DNA of 64,000 nucleotides, taken from Polyangiaceae bacterium. Lineage in GTDB: Bacteria; Myxococcota_A; Polyangia; Polyangiales; Polyangiaceae. Below the pieces are notes generated by a model. It did no database searches, was not told where the DNA came from, and was given only the letters and a program-made list of their open reading frames with translations. The stretch is taken from the NCBI GenBank assembly GCA_015075635.1, contig JABTUA010000001.1, forward strand, positions 310,001 through 374,000, given 5' to 3'. This document shows, piece by piece, positions 28,360 to 39,319 of this stretch. A program made the position numbers and the translations under genes. Every line of letters begins with the position of its first letter. Within the stretch, counting starts at the first letter, position 1.

Positions 28360-30173
28360 AGACGCGTGCGTTTGCCGCGCTGGCGCTCGCGGCGATTCCG
28401 GCTTGTTCGCCGGCGATCACCAACAGCAGCACGGCGTTCTCGCCGGACTGGCAGAACGACGGCGGAAAGTCGATCCAGGCGGTCTACGGCAAGGTCTCCG
28501 GGGCTGCTCTGCCCGCAGGCACGGCCGTCGCCGTCGGCGTCACTCGGGACGGCTTGGTCGGCGTCGGGCTCGACGGCTCGGGCAAGTGGAAGGCCGCAGG
28601 CCGCCCCGACACCCAGCCCTCCATCGCCGGCGACGTCGTCGCCTACACCAGCGGCGGCCAGCTCGTCGGGCTCGACGCCAAGAGCGGCAAGCAGCTCTGG
28701 TCGGTGCCGGCGGAGGGCCGCGTGCTGCGCGGCGCGGGCGACGACGGCGCGACCACCGTCGCGACGCTCGGCGCTCCCGGCGGCGGCGGCAGCCTGCTCC
28801 TCGCGGTATCCCGCGACGGCAGCGTGCGACGCAAGATCGAGCCGCAGTCGGTCGAGCTCGGCGTGCCAGGGGCACAAGGCGACGTCGCCTTCGTGCCCTG
28901 GTCGAGCCAATACGTGTCGGCCGTCGATCTCTCGTCGGGCAACGAGATCGGCCGGCTCCTGCTGCGCGATCAGGTGAGCCATGCGCTCAGCGTCGGCGGC
29001 AAGCTGCACTTCGGCGAGCGCGGCCTGGTGCGATTCGACGACAAGATCGGCGGCTCCGCCAGCGGCGCCGCGAACGCGGTGAAGCTCCCGGAGCGCGAGC
29101 TCCCCGGCAAGCCCGTGTGGTTCACCAACGGCGCAAACACGACCCCGGCCGCAGCGGCGGCCCGGGAAAAGATCCGCCTCTACGCGCGGCCCGCGGACAC
29201 CGGGGGCAAGCTCGGCATCGCCGGCGGTCGCTACGCCGCCACGTACTTCCGCGTCGTGATGGGCCTCGACGCCGCGGACGGCTCGTTGCGTTGGGTCCGG
29301 ACCTACGGGCAAGACGTGCTCGGCGGTGACGCGGCGTCGAACGGCTTCGCGTTCTGCGACGCGACGGGCAAGGTCGCGCTCCTGGACTCGAACGGCGGCG
29401 ACGCAGGCCAAGCCGACCTCGGCAGCTCCGTGCAAGGCTGCGTGGTGCAGGCCGGTGGCTTCGCGATCCCTGCCGGCAAGCCCGCTGGCTCGCTGCCGGA
29501 GCAGCTGGCGAAGGCCATCGAGGTCCGCGAGACGGAGATGGCGACGGCGCAGCGCTTCCTCTTGCGGGAGCTCGGCGCGATGCAGGAGCCGCTGGTGACC
29601 AAGGCGCTGGTCGATCTGGCCAGCAACCCCCGCACGCCCGCGCTCTTGCTCGAAGACGCGCGCCAGCTCCTGGCGTCGCGGCGCAACGGCGCGGAGTACA
29701 TGCTGGAGGCGCTGGCGCAGCACTACGACTTCCTGAGCGACGTGCTGCGCTCGCCGCCGGTGGGCCCGCTCGCCGACGCGCTCTCTGCGATGAACGAGAC
29801 CAAGGCCGCCGGGCCCCTGGCGCACCACCTGAACGACGCCGCCAACACGCCGAACGACATCGAGCGCGCGGCGCGTGCGCTGGCCAAGCTGGCCACGGCC
29901 GCGGAGCTGGGAGATCTGAAGACCTTCTTCGCGCTCTACCGCGCCACCGCGGACGAGAAGGAGCTGGTCAACGCCGTGCTCTCCGTGGCCCAAGCGCTCT
30001 TGCGCGTGGGCGGCGACGAGGGCAAGCGCGTGGTCGCCGAGGCCGCGAAGGATCCGCTCACGCACCCGGACGTGAAGGCGGGGCTCGCGAACCTCTCGCC
30101 GGCGAAGTCGGGGGAGAAGCCGGCGCCGGCAAGCGAGCCGACGGCCGCCGACAAGCCAGCGAAGAAGGGCTGA
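28356..30173 (+). CDS. Lipoprotein with PQQ-like propeller and HEAT-like C-terminus
   Basis: The 605-residue product has a lipobox IPAC (Cys17). About 45-370 forms repeated propeller blades (GLVGVGLDGSGKW, GQLVGLDAKSGKQLWSV, VSAVDLSSGNEIG, VVMGLDAADGSLRWVR) like PQQ-dependent quinoprotein or BamB-type propellers. The C-terminal 220 residues are helical, HEAT-like repeats ending in a Pro/Ala/Lys tail. It is translationally coupled to the secreted HEAT protein upstream. A BamB-like scaffolding role in the outer membrane is possible; no cofactor ligand set can be seen by eye. It ends 1 base before a convergent Cys-repeat lipoprotein gene. Confidence 0.78.
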   Translation: MKTRAFAALALAAIPACSPAITNSSTAFSPDWQNDGGKSIQAVYGKVSGAALPAGTAVAVGVTRDGLVGVGLDGSGKWKAAGRPDTQPSIAGDVVAYTSGGQLVGLDAKSGKQLWSVPAEGRVLRGAGDDGATTVATLGAPGGGGSLLLAVSRDGSVRRKIEPQSVELGVPGAQGDVAFVPWSSQYVSAVDLSSGNEIGRLLLRDQVSHALSVGGKLHFGERGLVRFDDKIGGSASGAANAVKLPERELPGKPVWFTNGANTTPAAAAAREKIRLYARPADTGGKLGIAGGRYAATYFRVVMGLDAADGSLRWVRTYGQDVLGGDAASNGFAFCDATGKVALLDSNGGDAGQADLGSSVQGCVVQAGGFAIPAGKPAGSLPEQLAKAIEVRETEMATAQRFLLRELGAMQEPLVTKALVDLASNPRTPALLLEDARQLLASRRNGAEYMLEALAQHYDFLSDVLRSPPVGPLADALSAMNETKAAGPLAHHLNDAANTPNDIERAARALAKLATAAELGDLKTFFALYRATADEKELVNAVLSVAQALLRVGGDEGKRVVAEAAKDPLTHPDVKAGLANLSPAKSGEKPAPASEPTAADKPAKKG

Positions 30174-30174
30174 G

Positions 30175-30702
30175 TCACTTCACCTTGCAGTTGCCACCCG
30201 GGCACGACACCGTGCAGTCCGCCGGGTTCTCGCAGCTGGCCTTGCAGTTGCCACCCATGCAGCTGACGGCGCACTTTGCGCCGGCCTCGCACACGCTCTT
30301 GCAGTTGCCGCCGGGGCAGTCGTTGTTGCAGCTGGCGCCCTTGGCGCAGCTCACCTCGCAGTTGCCGCCGGTGCAGGAGAGCGAGCAGGTCGAGCCGGTC
30401 GCGCAGGCCAGCTTGCAGTTGCCGCCGGTGCAGCTGGCGTTGCAGCTCTGATTGGCAGCGCACGCTAGCTTGCAGTTGCCACCCGGGCAGCCGTCGCCCA
30501 GCGTGATGGCCACCGCCGCGCCGCCCGCCGCGGGCTCGGCTCCCGGCTGCGCCGCGGGCTGACCTGGCTGCGCCTCGCCACCCGGCCCCGCCTGGGCCTG
30601 GCCCTGGCCTTGGCCCTGAGCCTTCATCTGACCTTCACCAGCGGCGTGCACCACGCAACCCACGAGCGAAAACGCGAACACCGAAACGAACGAGCAGCGC
30701 AT
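30175..30702 (-). CDS. Lipoprotein with five 19-residue Cys repeats
   Basis: The 175-residue product has a lipobox LVGC (Cys16), a Gln/Gly/Pro linker (about 24-60) and then a repeat domain to the end. From residue 72, five tandem 19-residue units of the form C-x-GGNC-x3-C-x5-C-x3 occur, followed by a partial unit CPGGNCKVK that ends the protein. Each full unit has four Cys and Lys or Glu after GGNC. This looks like a disulfide-stapled rod, or a metal-binding array, on the cell surface. The ATG at 30702 has GGAGG about nine bases upstream. I do not know a named family. Confidence 0.72.
   Translation of the reverse strand: MRCSFVSVFAFSLVGCVVHAAGEGQMKAQGQGQGQAQAGPGGEAQPGQPAAQPGAEPAAGGAAVAITLGDGCPGGNCKLACAANQSCNASCTGGNCKLACATGSTCSLSCTGGNCEVSCAKGASCNNDCPGGNCKSVCEAGAKCAVSCMGGNCKASCENPADCTVSCPGGNCKVK
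30205..30489 (-). repeat. Five 57-bp coding repeats (C-x-GGNC-x3-C-x5-C)
   Basis: Five in-frame units of 57 bases, total 285 bases, encode the 19-residue Cys repeats of the lipoprotein. Unlike the perfect 15-bp array at 25519, these units have diverged in sequence, so they are old and probably under selection for the Cys spacing. Confidence 0.88.
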
Positions 30703-30841
30703 CACGACGAACCTCCGAGCGCCTACGCTATCGGACCCCGAATGCTGGGGCCAAGTAGGCACGGACGGGCAGAGTGCAGCTCGCATGCCAGGCGTCATCC
30801 CCGCGAAATCGCGGTTCGGCGCGGCGGGGCGCAGCCGACCA

Positions 30842-30863
30842 CCGGCGGGCCCGGCCCCGCCGG
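30842..30863 (-). terminator. Hairpin after the LEA-like minus-strand gene
   Basis: CCGGCGGG (30842-30849) pairs with CCCGCCGG (30856-30863) around a 6-base loop, one base after the stop codon of the gene at 30865-31362. A perfect 8-bp GC stem directly behind a stop suggests termination; there is no T-tract. Confidence 0.5.
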
Positions 30864-30864
30864 C

Positions 30865-31362
30865 TCAATCGCCGATGCGGACCTTGGGCTTTTCGTCGGC
30901 GGCGTTCCTTTCAGCGGGCGCTTCGGTCCTCTCCTCGCCCTTCGCTTCAGCCGGGGGCGGCGGGCTGCTCTTCGAGCCTTCCTTCGCGCCCTCCTTCGCC
31001 CCAGCAATGGCGCCGCTGGCGATGCGCTCCACGCGCTCCGCCACGCGCTCCATCACGCTCAAGAGCTCGCGGCCCGCTTCCTCGGCGACCTCCTCGATCT
31101 TGCGCGGATCCAGGTTCTTCGCCGCCTTGCGGCCGAGACTGCCCACCTTGCGTGCGTCCACGTTCTCCAGGTTCTTGATCGCGCGCCGGCCGACCTCTTC
31201 GATGCGGTTCGGATCGACGTTCTTCAGCGCCTTCTTCGCGGCGCTGAGCATCAGGTGCAGCCCGTCCGTCAGATCCTTCGACGCGGTCGGTCGAGCTTCT
31301 TCTTCGGCGGGGGGCGCATCGTCCTTGGGCGGCTCGCTCGGCATGGCGCGTAGAATGGCCAT
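30865..31362 (-). CDS. Cytoplasmic charged helical protein, function unknown
   Basis: The product of about 165 residues is soluble and highly charged. Its middle (about 35-125) is made of repeated KxLxNVDxxxI/KV-type helices (KKALKNVDPNRIEEVGRRAI, then IKNLENVDARKVGSLGRK, then AAKNLDPRKIEEVAEE). The C-terminus is Pro/Glu/Lys-rich and disordered. There is no signal peptide or membrane segment. The start is uncertain: ATG at 31362 has GAGAG upstream, while ATG at 31344 would also work. It follows the DMT permease gene closely on the same strand. The three helical units look like an internal repeat of about 19 residues. Confidence 0.62.
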   Translation of the reverse strand: MAILRAMPSEPPKDDAPPAEEEARPTASKDLTDGLHLMLSAAKKALKNVDPNRIEEVGRRAIKNLENVDARKVGSLGRKAAKNLDPRKIEEVAEEAGRELLSVMERVAERVERIASGAIAGAKEGAKEGSKSSPPPPAEAKGEERTEAPAERNAADEKPKVRIGD

Positions 31363-31389
31363 GCCGCTCTCGGCACGCAAGGCCAACCC

Positions 31390-32298
31390 CTAGGCGGGCT
31401 TCTGGCGCTGGAGCAGCAAGAGCAACACCGCCAGCACCACGAGCCCGGCCCCGAGCAGCGTGAAGCCGCTGAGCTCTTCGTGGAACAGGAGCACGCCCCA
31501 GGTCGCGGCGAACACGATCTGCACGTAGCCGATGGTGGTGCCGCGCGCGGCGGGCACCAACGCGAGCCCACGCGTCATGAAGGTCTGCCCGGCCTGAGTC
31601 GCCACGCCCAAGCCCAGCAAGAGCAGCCACCCGGTTGGTGACGGCCAGACCCAGCTCGCCAGCGCGAAGGGCAGCGCGGTGGGCGCGGCGAACAGCGCGA
31701 AGTAGAACACGATCACGTCGGAGTGCTCGGTCCTGGCCAGAACGCGCACGGTGGCGTAGGCGCAGGCGCTCAGGAGCGCGCTGCCCAGCGCGACCGCGAC
31801 GCCCAGGTGGCTGAGCGGCGTCGCGCCTCCGAACACGAAGCCCGGCCGCGCCACCAGCACCGTGCCGGCCAGGCTGAGCACGATGGCGAGCACGAGACGG
31901 CCGTCGGTTCGCTCACCCAGGAAGAGCGAGGCGATCACCGCGACGAACACCGGGTTCAGGTAGTGGAGCACCGTCGCTTCGGCGAGCGGCAGCGCGTTCA
32001 CGGCGTAGAAGTAGCAACCCAGCGCGCCCGTGCCGAACAGCGCGCGCTGCACCAGACCACGCTTGTTGGTGCCCCAGGGGCGGATCCGCCGGAGCGAGAG
32101 CCAGGTCACGCTCATCAGCAGCGTGACGACCCCTCGGGCCAGCACGAGCATCGCCACCGGAAGCTCTCGGCCCGCGAGCTTCACCTGGACGCTCATGGCG
32201 CTGAACGCGAGCGCAGCCAGCACGAGCAGGGCCTCCCCCCGACGCTCGTCGCTGATCGGCACGAGGCCGGTTATGGCCGCCCGCGCCGCGTCCCGCAA
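31390..32298 (-). CDS. DMT superfamily permease (EamA family)
   Basis: The 302-residue product has ten predicted membrane helices in two halves of five, the EamA/DMT layout, with the typical family segments LHYLNPVFVAVIASLFLGER and QIVFAATWGVLLFHEELSG (quoted in part). These proteins export metabolites or drugs; the substrate cannot be told. The TTG start at 32298 is preceded by CAGGGGAA. It diverges from the serine acetyltransferase gene. The similarity of the two half-repeats is typical and not unusual. Confidence 0.85.
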   Translation of the reverse strand: MRDAARAAITGLVPISDERRGEALLVLAALAFSAMSVQVKLAGRELPVAMLVLARGVVTLLMSVTWLSLRRIRPWGTNKRGLVQRALFGTGALGCYFYAVNALPLAEATVLHYLNPVFVAVIASLFLGERTDGRLVLAIVLSLAGTVLVARPGFVFGGATPLSHLGVAVALGSALLSACAYATVRVLARTEHSDVIVFYFALFAAPTALPFALASWVWPSPTGWLLLLGLGVATQAGQTFMTRGLALVPAARGTTIGYVQIVFAATWGVLLFHEELSGFTLLGAGLVVLAVLLLLLQRQKPA

Positions 32299-32447
32299 CG
32301 TTCCCCTGGCGTTTTCGCCGGGCAGCCCAATGTTGTGCGCTCTTTCCCAACTCCCCCCTTGCTGCGACGATGCTAGAACCCGCCCGAGAGAAAAGCGCTC
32401 GCTCCGCGGCCCGTGCCGCGCGGCCGAGCCAGCCCACCGGCCACCCC

Positions 32448-33329
<882 letters not shown>

Positions 33330-33383
33330 GCCGGCAAGCGTTGCCGCTGACGCGCGCCCGCATCGCGTGGCATGCTCCGCGGC

Positions 33384-34205
33384 ATGAAGCTCGCGTGGTT
33401 CCTCGGGTGCGCACTGCTGATCGCCGGCTGCGGCAGTCGTTCACGGCTCGCGGCGGCAGATGGCGGCGGGAGCGGCGGCGGCGCAGGCGGTAGCGGCGGC
33501 GCAGGCGCGGTGTCTGGAGCCGGCGGCTTCGGTGGCGCGCCGCTCGGCGGAGCCGGAGGCGTCTCGGGCTGCGGCCCCGTGGACACCGGCGCGCCCTGCT
33601 CGACGCTGGGTGAGGTCGGCTGCCTGACCGCGTTCCCGCGCTGCGCACCGGTGTACGACGACCAGTGCTGCCCGATGTGCCAGCCCACCGGCATGTGCGC
33701 CGACTGCATGAGCTGGCAGTTCTACGAGTGCATCGACCGCGAGCTCTCGAACTGCGTCCCTGGTGCCATCGGGCACTGCGGGCAGACGCCGCAGTGGGCG
33801 TGCAATGGCGGCCGTGCCGAGTGCCCGGAGAGCGCGTGCCAGTTCGTTCCAGGCTGCGTCGAGGCGCTGCCTTCGGACTGCCCGGAGGACGCGTTCTGCC
33901 CGCCCGAGTGCCACCCCGTGACCAAGGAGATCTGCGGCCCCACCTGCGGGCCGCCCGTCCCGATGCCGATGTGCCCGAACGGCGGCGCGCACGAGGTGCA
34001 AGGCGGGCAGTACACCGGCTACTGCATCGAAGCGAGCGTGTGCGGGGGCCCGAACCCGCCCCCGCCGGTGGGCCCGTGCCCGCCGTCCTTGCCCTCGGGC
34101 CAGTGCGGGAGCCCGGGTCAGATCTGCACCTACGGCAGCTGGTGCGCGAGCACCTGCACCTGCGACGGCAGTGGCTTCTGGAGCTGCGTCACGCCGCCGT
34201 GCTGA
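33384..34205 (+). CDS. Cys-rich lipoprotein with one CTYG-type domain
   Basis: The 273-residue product has a lipobox IAGC (Cys16), a Gly/Ala linker to about residue 55 and about 40 Cys in the remainder. Near the C-terminus one unit of the form CPPSLPSGQC...CTYGSWC...CTC...FWSC matches the four-copy repeat of the lipoprotein at 54128. It is likely extracellular and disulfide-stabilised. No catalytic motif is seen. Start: ATG at 33384; no Shine-Dalgarno sequence, but CTGACG-N18-CATGCT ends 7 bases before it, so the message may be almost leaderless. An ATG 12 bases upstream is an alternative. It overlaps the convergent di-iron gene by 17 bases. Confidence 0.72.
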   Translation: MKLAWFLGCALLIAGCGSRSRLAAADGGGSGGGAGGSGGAGAVSGAGGFGGAPLGGAGGVSGCGPVDTGAPCSTLGEVGCLTAFPRCAPVYDDQCCPMCQPTGMCADCMSWQFYECIDRELSNCVPGAIGHCGQTPQWACNGGRAECPESACQFVPGCVEALPSDCPEDAFCPPECHPVTKEICGPTCGPPVPMPMCPNGGAHEVQGGQYTGYCIEASVCGGPNPPPPVGPCPPSLPSGQCGSPGQICTYGSWCASTCTCDGSGFWSCVTPPC

Positions 34206-35346
34206 CGTCGCCGAACGCCTCGCGCTCCACCGCGAGCTCCGCTTCGCCGGCGGTGGTCTCGGAGAGCATGAAGTCCTTGTATCTGTGCCCCGGGCGCGTG
34301 GCCTTGCAGTAGGCGTTGAAGACCTGGTTGAAGAAGCGGGTCTGACCCGCGGCATCCACAGGCTTCAGGAAGCCGGCGCGCTCGGACAGGTGCGTGACCT
34401 TGCGCATCACCGAGCCGGCGAAGTCGAAGGCGTCGATGCCGAGCACGGCGAGATCCGCCTCCAGCAACATGATGAGCGGCAGCGCCGGCAGCGCCATCTT
34501 GAGCCGGCGCACGCGCCCGAGGGGACTCCGCTTCTGCCACTTCGAGAGCGGGAACTCCTTGAAGTAGTTCGCGGGAAGCGCCGTGTGGCGACTCTCGTCC
34601 AGGTGGAAGAGTCTGAGCACGTCGAGACCCGGCAGCGTCGAGAGCACACCGAAGATACTGAGCGCGATGCTCTCGACCAGCACGTTCATGCCGAAGAACT
34701 TGTCGAGGCCCTTGGCCTTGAGCGCGCCCTCGAGGAGCAAGTACTCCCACACGCTCTGGCGCGGGATCTCGACCCCGAAGGCCAGCATCAGCTCGCGCAT
34801 CACGACGAAGTGCTTGGCCTCCTCCAGGATCTGCATGGTGAGCGCGGCCTTCGCGCCGGTGCTGTGGACCTCCGGCAAGAGGCTCGCGGAGACGAGCCAG
34901 GCGTAGGCCTCGCCGTGGCCGATGGCCGAGAGGATGGCAACGATGGCGCGCTTCTGCTCCAGCGTGTACTCGCGGTCGAGCAGCGCCTTGAACTCGGCGC
35001 TGGTGATGCGGCCGCGGATCGCACGCTCTTCGTCGGTCAGGTTCCTCTCCGCCAAATCGATCAACTCGCGCTCGTGCTCGTTGCAGTCGCGGAAGCTCGA
35101 CCAGGGAAGCGCCGCCTCGCCCTTCCAGAGCAGGCGCAGGCTCTTGTCGTAGTGCTTCTTGCGGAGCGCGTCGGCGGCGCCGCCCACGAACTCGTAGTGC
35201 ACGTCGTCGTATTTGGCTGCCCTCCCGCCCAGGTGCAGGCGCTCGGCGACCTCGTCCCAGGAGCGCACGATGCGGTTCGCGATGCGCTCGACCTCGAGGT
35301 TCACCTGCGCGGCACGCGCGTTCACCGTCAGCTGCTGAAATTGCAT
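34189..35346 (-). CDS. Ferritin-like di-iron protein (oxygenase or desaturase-like)
   Basis: The 385-residue product is a helical bundle with two ExxH ligand motifs, EEAKHF and LDESRHTALP, on successive helices, and a further likely Glu in HGEAYAWL. This is the pattern of ferritin-like di-iron carboxylate enzymes such as AurF-type N-oxygenases, stearoyl-ACP-desaturase-like and RNR-like proteins. The arrangement supports O2 activation at a di-iron site; the substrate is unknown. No signal peptide is present; a hydrophobic stretch (MALPALPLIMLLEADLAVLG) is buried or membrane-associated. The gene lies behind a perfect TTGAT-N4-ATCAA box and a TAAAAT -10 element. The ATG is only 9 bases after that -10 and has no clear Shine-Dalgarno sequence. 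Confidence 0.78.
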   Translation of the reverse strand: MQFQQLTVNARAAQVNLEVERIANRIVRSWDEVAERLHLGGRAAKYDDVHYEFVGGAADALRKKHYDKSLRLLWKGEAALPWSSFRDCNEHERELIDLAERNLTDEERAIRGRITSAEFKALLDREYTLEQKRAIVAILSAIGHGEAYAWLVSASLLPEVHSTGAKAALTMQILEEAKHFVVMRELMLAFGVEIPRQSVWEYLLLEGALKAKGLDKFFGMNVLVESIALSIFGVLSTLPGLDVLRLFHLDESRHTALPANYFKEFPLSKWQKRSPLGRVRRLKMALPALPLIMLLEADLAVLGIDAFDFAGSVMRKVTHLSERAGFLKPVDAAGQTRFFNQVFNAYCKATRPGHRYKDFMLSETTAGEAELAVEREAFGDVSTAA

Positions 35347-35355
35347 GGCCCGCCA

Positions 35356-35398
35356 ATTTTACGCGGGTCCGGGTGGCCTCCGAGTTGATCGAAATCAA
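35356..35398 (-). promoter_or_regulatory. FNR/CRP-type box plus -10 element of the di-iron gene
   Basis: TTGATCGAAATCAA at 35385-35398 is a perfect FNR consensus (TTGAT-N4-ATCAA). On the minus strand TAAAAT (35361-35356) fits a -10 hexamer. A start at 35350 or 35349 puts the box centre at about -41.5 to -42.5, the class II activator position. The distance to the ATG (35346) then leaves a leader of only 3-4 bases. FNR-family regulators respond to O2, NO or redox state; which one acts here is not known. Confidence 0.6.
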
Positions 35399-35406
35399 CG
35401 CCTACA

Positions 35407-36213
35407 TCAGACCACTCGCAGCGGGTCGCGGTCCCGCGCCGACACGGTGACGTCGATGCTGGGCACGCGCTCTGCCAGGCGCCGGGCGAAGCTCGGCAAG
35501 AAGCCGCGCTCGGTGTTGGTGTGGTCGCAGAGGATCACGCTGGCGCCGGCCGAGACCTTCGCGCGCACCTCGTGGTGTCGCATCTCCCCGGTCAGATAGA
35601 GCTCCGGCGCGGATAGGCGGGCGAACAGCGTTCCGCCGGAACCGGCACAGACCGCGACCCGAGCAATGGTGCCCCCGGCGTCGTGGCGCGGCGAGGACGC
35701 GACGCGCACGTGGGTGAGACCGAGGTGGTCCTTCACCCGCGCCACGATGGCGTCCAGCGTCAGCGGCGCTTTCAGCGTGACGCTCCGTCCCATGCCAGTG
35801 CCCGGGCTGCCGTCGGAAGCGGGCGCCAAGGGCTCACGCTCCCCGGGCCCCAACGCGTCCGCGAGCCAGTCGTTGACGCCGCCGGGGGACGCGTCGAGGG
35901 CCGTGTGCGGCGAGTACACCGCGATCCCCGCGCGCAAGGCCTCGACGACGACACGCTCGGCGGCGCTGGCTCGGGTCAGGCGCTTCACGCCCGAGAAGAT
36001 GGGTGGATGATAGGCGACGATCAGCTCGGCGCCGCGTTCGGCGGCTTCGTCCAGCACGTCTTCGCCGAGATCGATGGTCAGGAGCACGCGATTGACCGGG
36101 TGCTCCTCGCGGCGCGGCTCGATGAGGAGCCCGACGTTGTCCCACTCCTCCGCGTAGCGAAGCGGCGCCAGCGCCTCCAGGACCGGGATGATCTGCCAGA
36201 GCGGCGTCGACAT
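35407..36213 (-). CDS. Nif3-like dinuclear metal centre hexameric protein
   Basis: The 268-residue product belongs to the Nif3/YbgI (GTP cyclohydrolase I type 2-like) family: EEWDNVGLLIE near the N-terminus, AYHPPIFSGVKRL, YSPHTALDASPGGVNDWLA, and near the C-terminus CDHTNTERG. The metal ligands expected from the family are His in HPP, Asp in LDA, and His-x3-Glu in HTNTE. The usual HH of the first motif is YH here, so one ligand may differ. Its role is not firmly established in any bacterium; GTP cyclohydrolase activity has been suggested for the family. It diverges from the DUF2760 gene and has no clear Shine-Dalgarno sequence before the ATG at 36213. Confidence 0.87.
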   Translation of the reverse strand: MSTPLWQIIPVLEALAPLRYAEEWDNVGLLIEPRREEHPVNRVLLTIDLGEDVLDEAAERGAELIVAYHPPIFSGVKRLTRASAAERVVVEALRAGIAVYSPHTALDASPGGVNDWLADALGPGEREPLAPASDGSPGTGMGRSVTLKAPLTLDAIVARVKDHLGLTHVRVASSPRHDAGGTIARVAVCAGSGGTLFARLSAPELYLTGEMRHHEVRAKVSAGASVILCDHTNTERGFLPSFARRLAERVPSIDVTVSARDRDPLRVV

Positions 36214-36243
36214 GAAACCGGAGACTACTATGCTACGCGCGCC

Positions 36244-36794
36244 GTGAGTGACGCCCTGCCCTTCGCCGCACGCCTGGTGCTGGCTTTCACCTGTTTCTTT
36301 CGCGTGCTGTTCGACGGCGCGCTGGCCGCGCGGGTGCGCGCGGCTCTCGGGGCCGCGCCGGAGCTGCCGCCAGCCCCCGAGCCGGAGCCGGAGCCGAAGC
36401 CGGAGCCGGACGAGCCCTCGAGCATCGTGCCCGCGCTCCAGCTCTTGGCGTTGCTGCAGCGCGAGGGGCGGCTGGTGGACTTCCTGAAGCAAGACGTCGC
36501 CGGCTTCTCCGACTCCGACATCGGCGCGGCGGCGCGCGTGGTCCACGAGGGCTGTCGCAAGGCGCTCGTCGCGCACTGCCAGGTCGAGCCCGTGCGGAGC
36601 GAAGAGGAGGGCGCGAAGCTCACGCTCGCCGCGGGCTTCGATGCGAGCCGAGTGAAGCTCACCGGCAACGTGCAGGGCGAACCGCCTTACCGCGGCACCC
36701 TCCGCCACAAGGGCTGGCAAGTGAAGAAGCTCGAGCTGCCGAGCCTGGTCGAGGGGCACGACCCGAACCTGCTCTACCCGGCGGAAGTCGAGCT

Positions 36795-36798
<4 letters not shown>
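36244..36798 (+). CDS. DUF2760-type partner of an Hsp70-family protein
   Basis: The 184-residue product starts with a GTG and an N-terminal hydrophobic helix (about 5-25: LPFAARLVLAFTCFFRVLF), then a Pro/Glu linker and a conserved domain LQLLALLQREGRLVDFLKQD...SDSDIGAAARVVHEGCRKAL, which I recognise as DUF2760. In other bacteria DUF2760 genes are commonly found beside a DnaK-like gene, and the coupled (ATGA) Hsp70-family gene here fits. It is likely a membrane-anchored partner or cochaperone, which is inferred. A -10-like TATGCT (36229-36234) ends 9 bases before the GTG, so the transcript could be nearly leaderless. Confidence 0.78.
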
Positions 36799-38603
<1,805 letters not shown>

Positions 38604-38655
38604 CCCGCCGAGCGCCGAGCATCGTCGAGCTCGGGGACGTGCGTACAATGCCGCC

Positions 38656-39066
38656 ATGGAAGCCCGAATCAACTTCGTCACGCTCGTCGTCGCCGACCTG
38701 GATCGCGCACGCCGTTTCTACCTGGACGGCCTCGGCTGGTCCGCTGCCCTCGAGGCCGGCGGCGAGGTGCTGATGATCCATGTCGGCGAGAAGCTCGTGT
38801 TGTCGCTCTGGGCGGAGTCGGCGGCGCGCGCCGAGATCGGGGAGGTCACTCGCGGCGGCACGATGCCGTTCACCCTCGCTCACAACGTCGCGTCGCCAGC
38901 GGAGGTCGACGCGGTCCTCGAGACCGCGCGCGCCGCAGGCGCGACCGCCTACGACGCCCAGACGCGTGATTGGGGTGGCTACAGCGGCTACTTCACCGAT
39001 CCAGATGGGTTCCGCTGGGAGGTCGCCTTCAACCCGCATCCGATCGGCGGCGTGAGCTTCCCGTAG
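38656..39066 (+). CDS. VOC/glyoxalase-fold protein
   Basis: The 136-residue product is a single VOC domain: FVTLVVADLDRARRFYLDGLGW at the start and YFTDPDGFRWEVAFNPHP at the end (each quoted within limits), with paired beta-alpha-beta units. VOC proteins include glyoxalase I, dioxygenases and antibiotic-binding proteins; without the substrate site the function stays open. Possible metal ligands are limited (His in LAHNV; Glu in WEVAF). A TACAAT -10-like hexamer ends 6 bases before the ATG at 38656, so a leaderless message is possible. It stands alone between Hsp70 and the LEA-like gene. Confidence 0.78.
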   Translation: MEARINFVTLVVADLDRARRFYLDGLGWSAALEAGGEVLMIHVGEKLVLSLWAESAARAEIGEVTRGGTMPFTLAHNVASPAEVDAVLETARAAGATAYDAQTRDWGGYSGYFTDPDGFRWEVAFNPHPIGGVSFP

Positions 39067-39319
39067 TGTCGTCGCGGGCCACGCGCCCCAACACGACACC
39101 CTGTAGCGCGTTGGCGACCGCGCTCTCGAGTAGCGCACACGGTTCGCAGAGCTCCGCTGCGCGCGCAGGCGCTGCGTGCGGCCGGGCGCGTTTCCCTGCG
39201 GATTTCCCCGCGGGGAGGCCGGCGGCACACATCCTGCTACCTGGGTGAGCCCATACCGCGCATGAGCGTTTGGCCGCTCGATTGCGATGAACGTCGAGCG
39301 ACATGGGAAGGAGCACCCG

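Noticed and set aside
32370..32447. Upstream ATG (32370) as start of the serine acetyltransferase
   Set aside because: It lies inside a -10-like GATGCT and adds a low-complexity stretch absent from the family core; I prefer 32448 but it remains possible.
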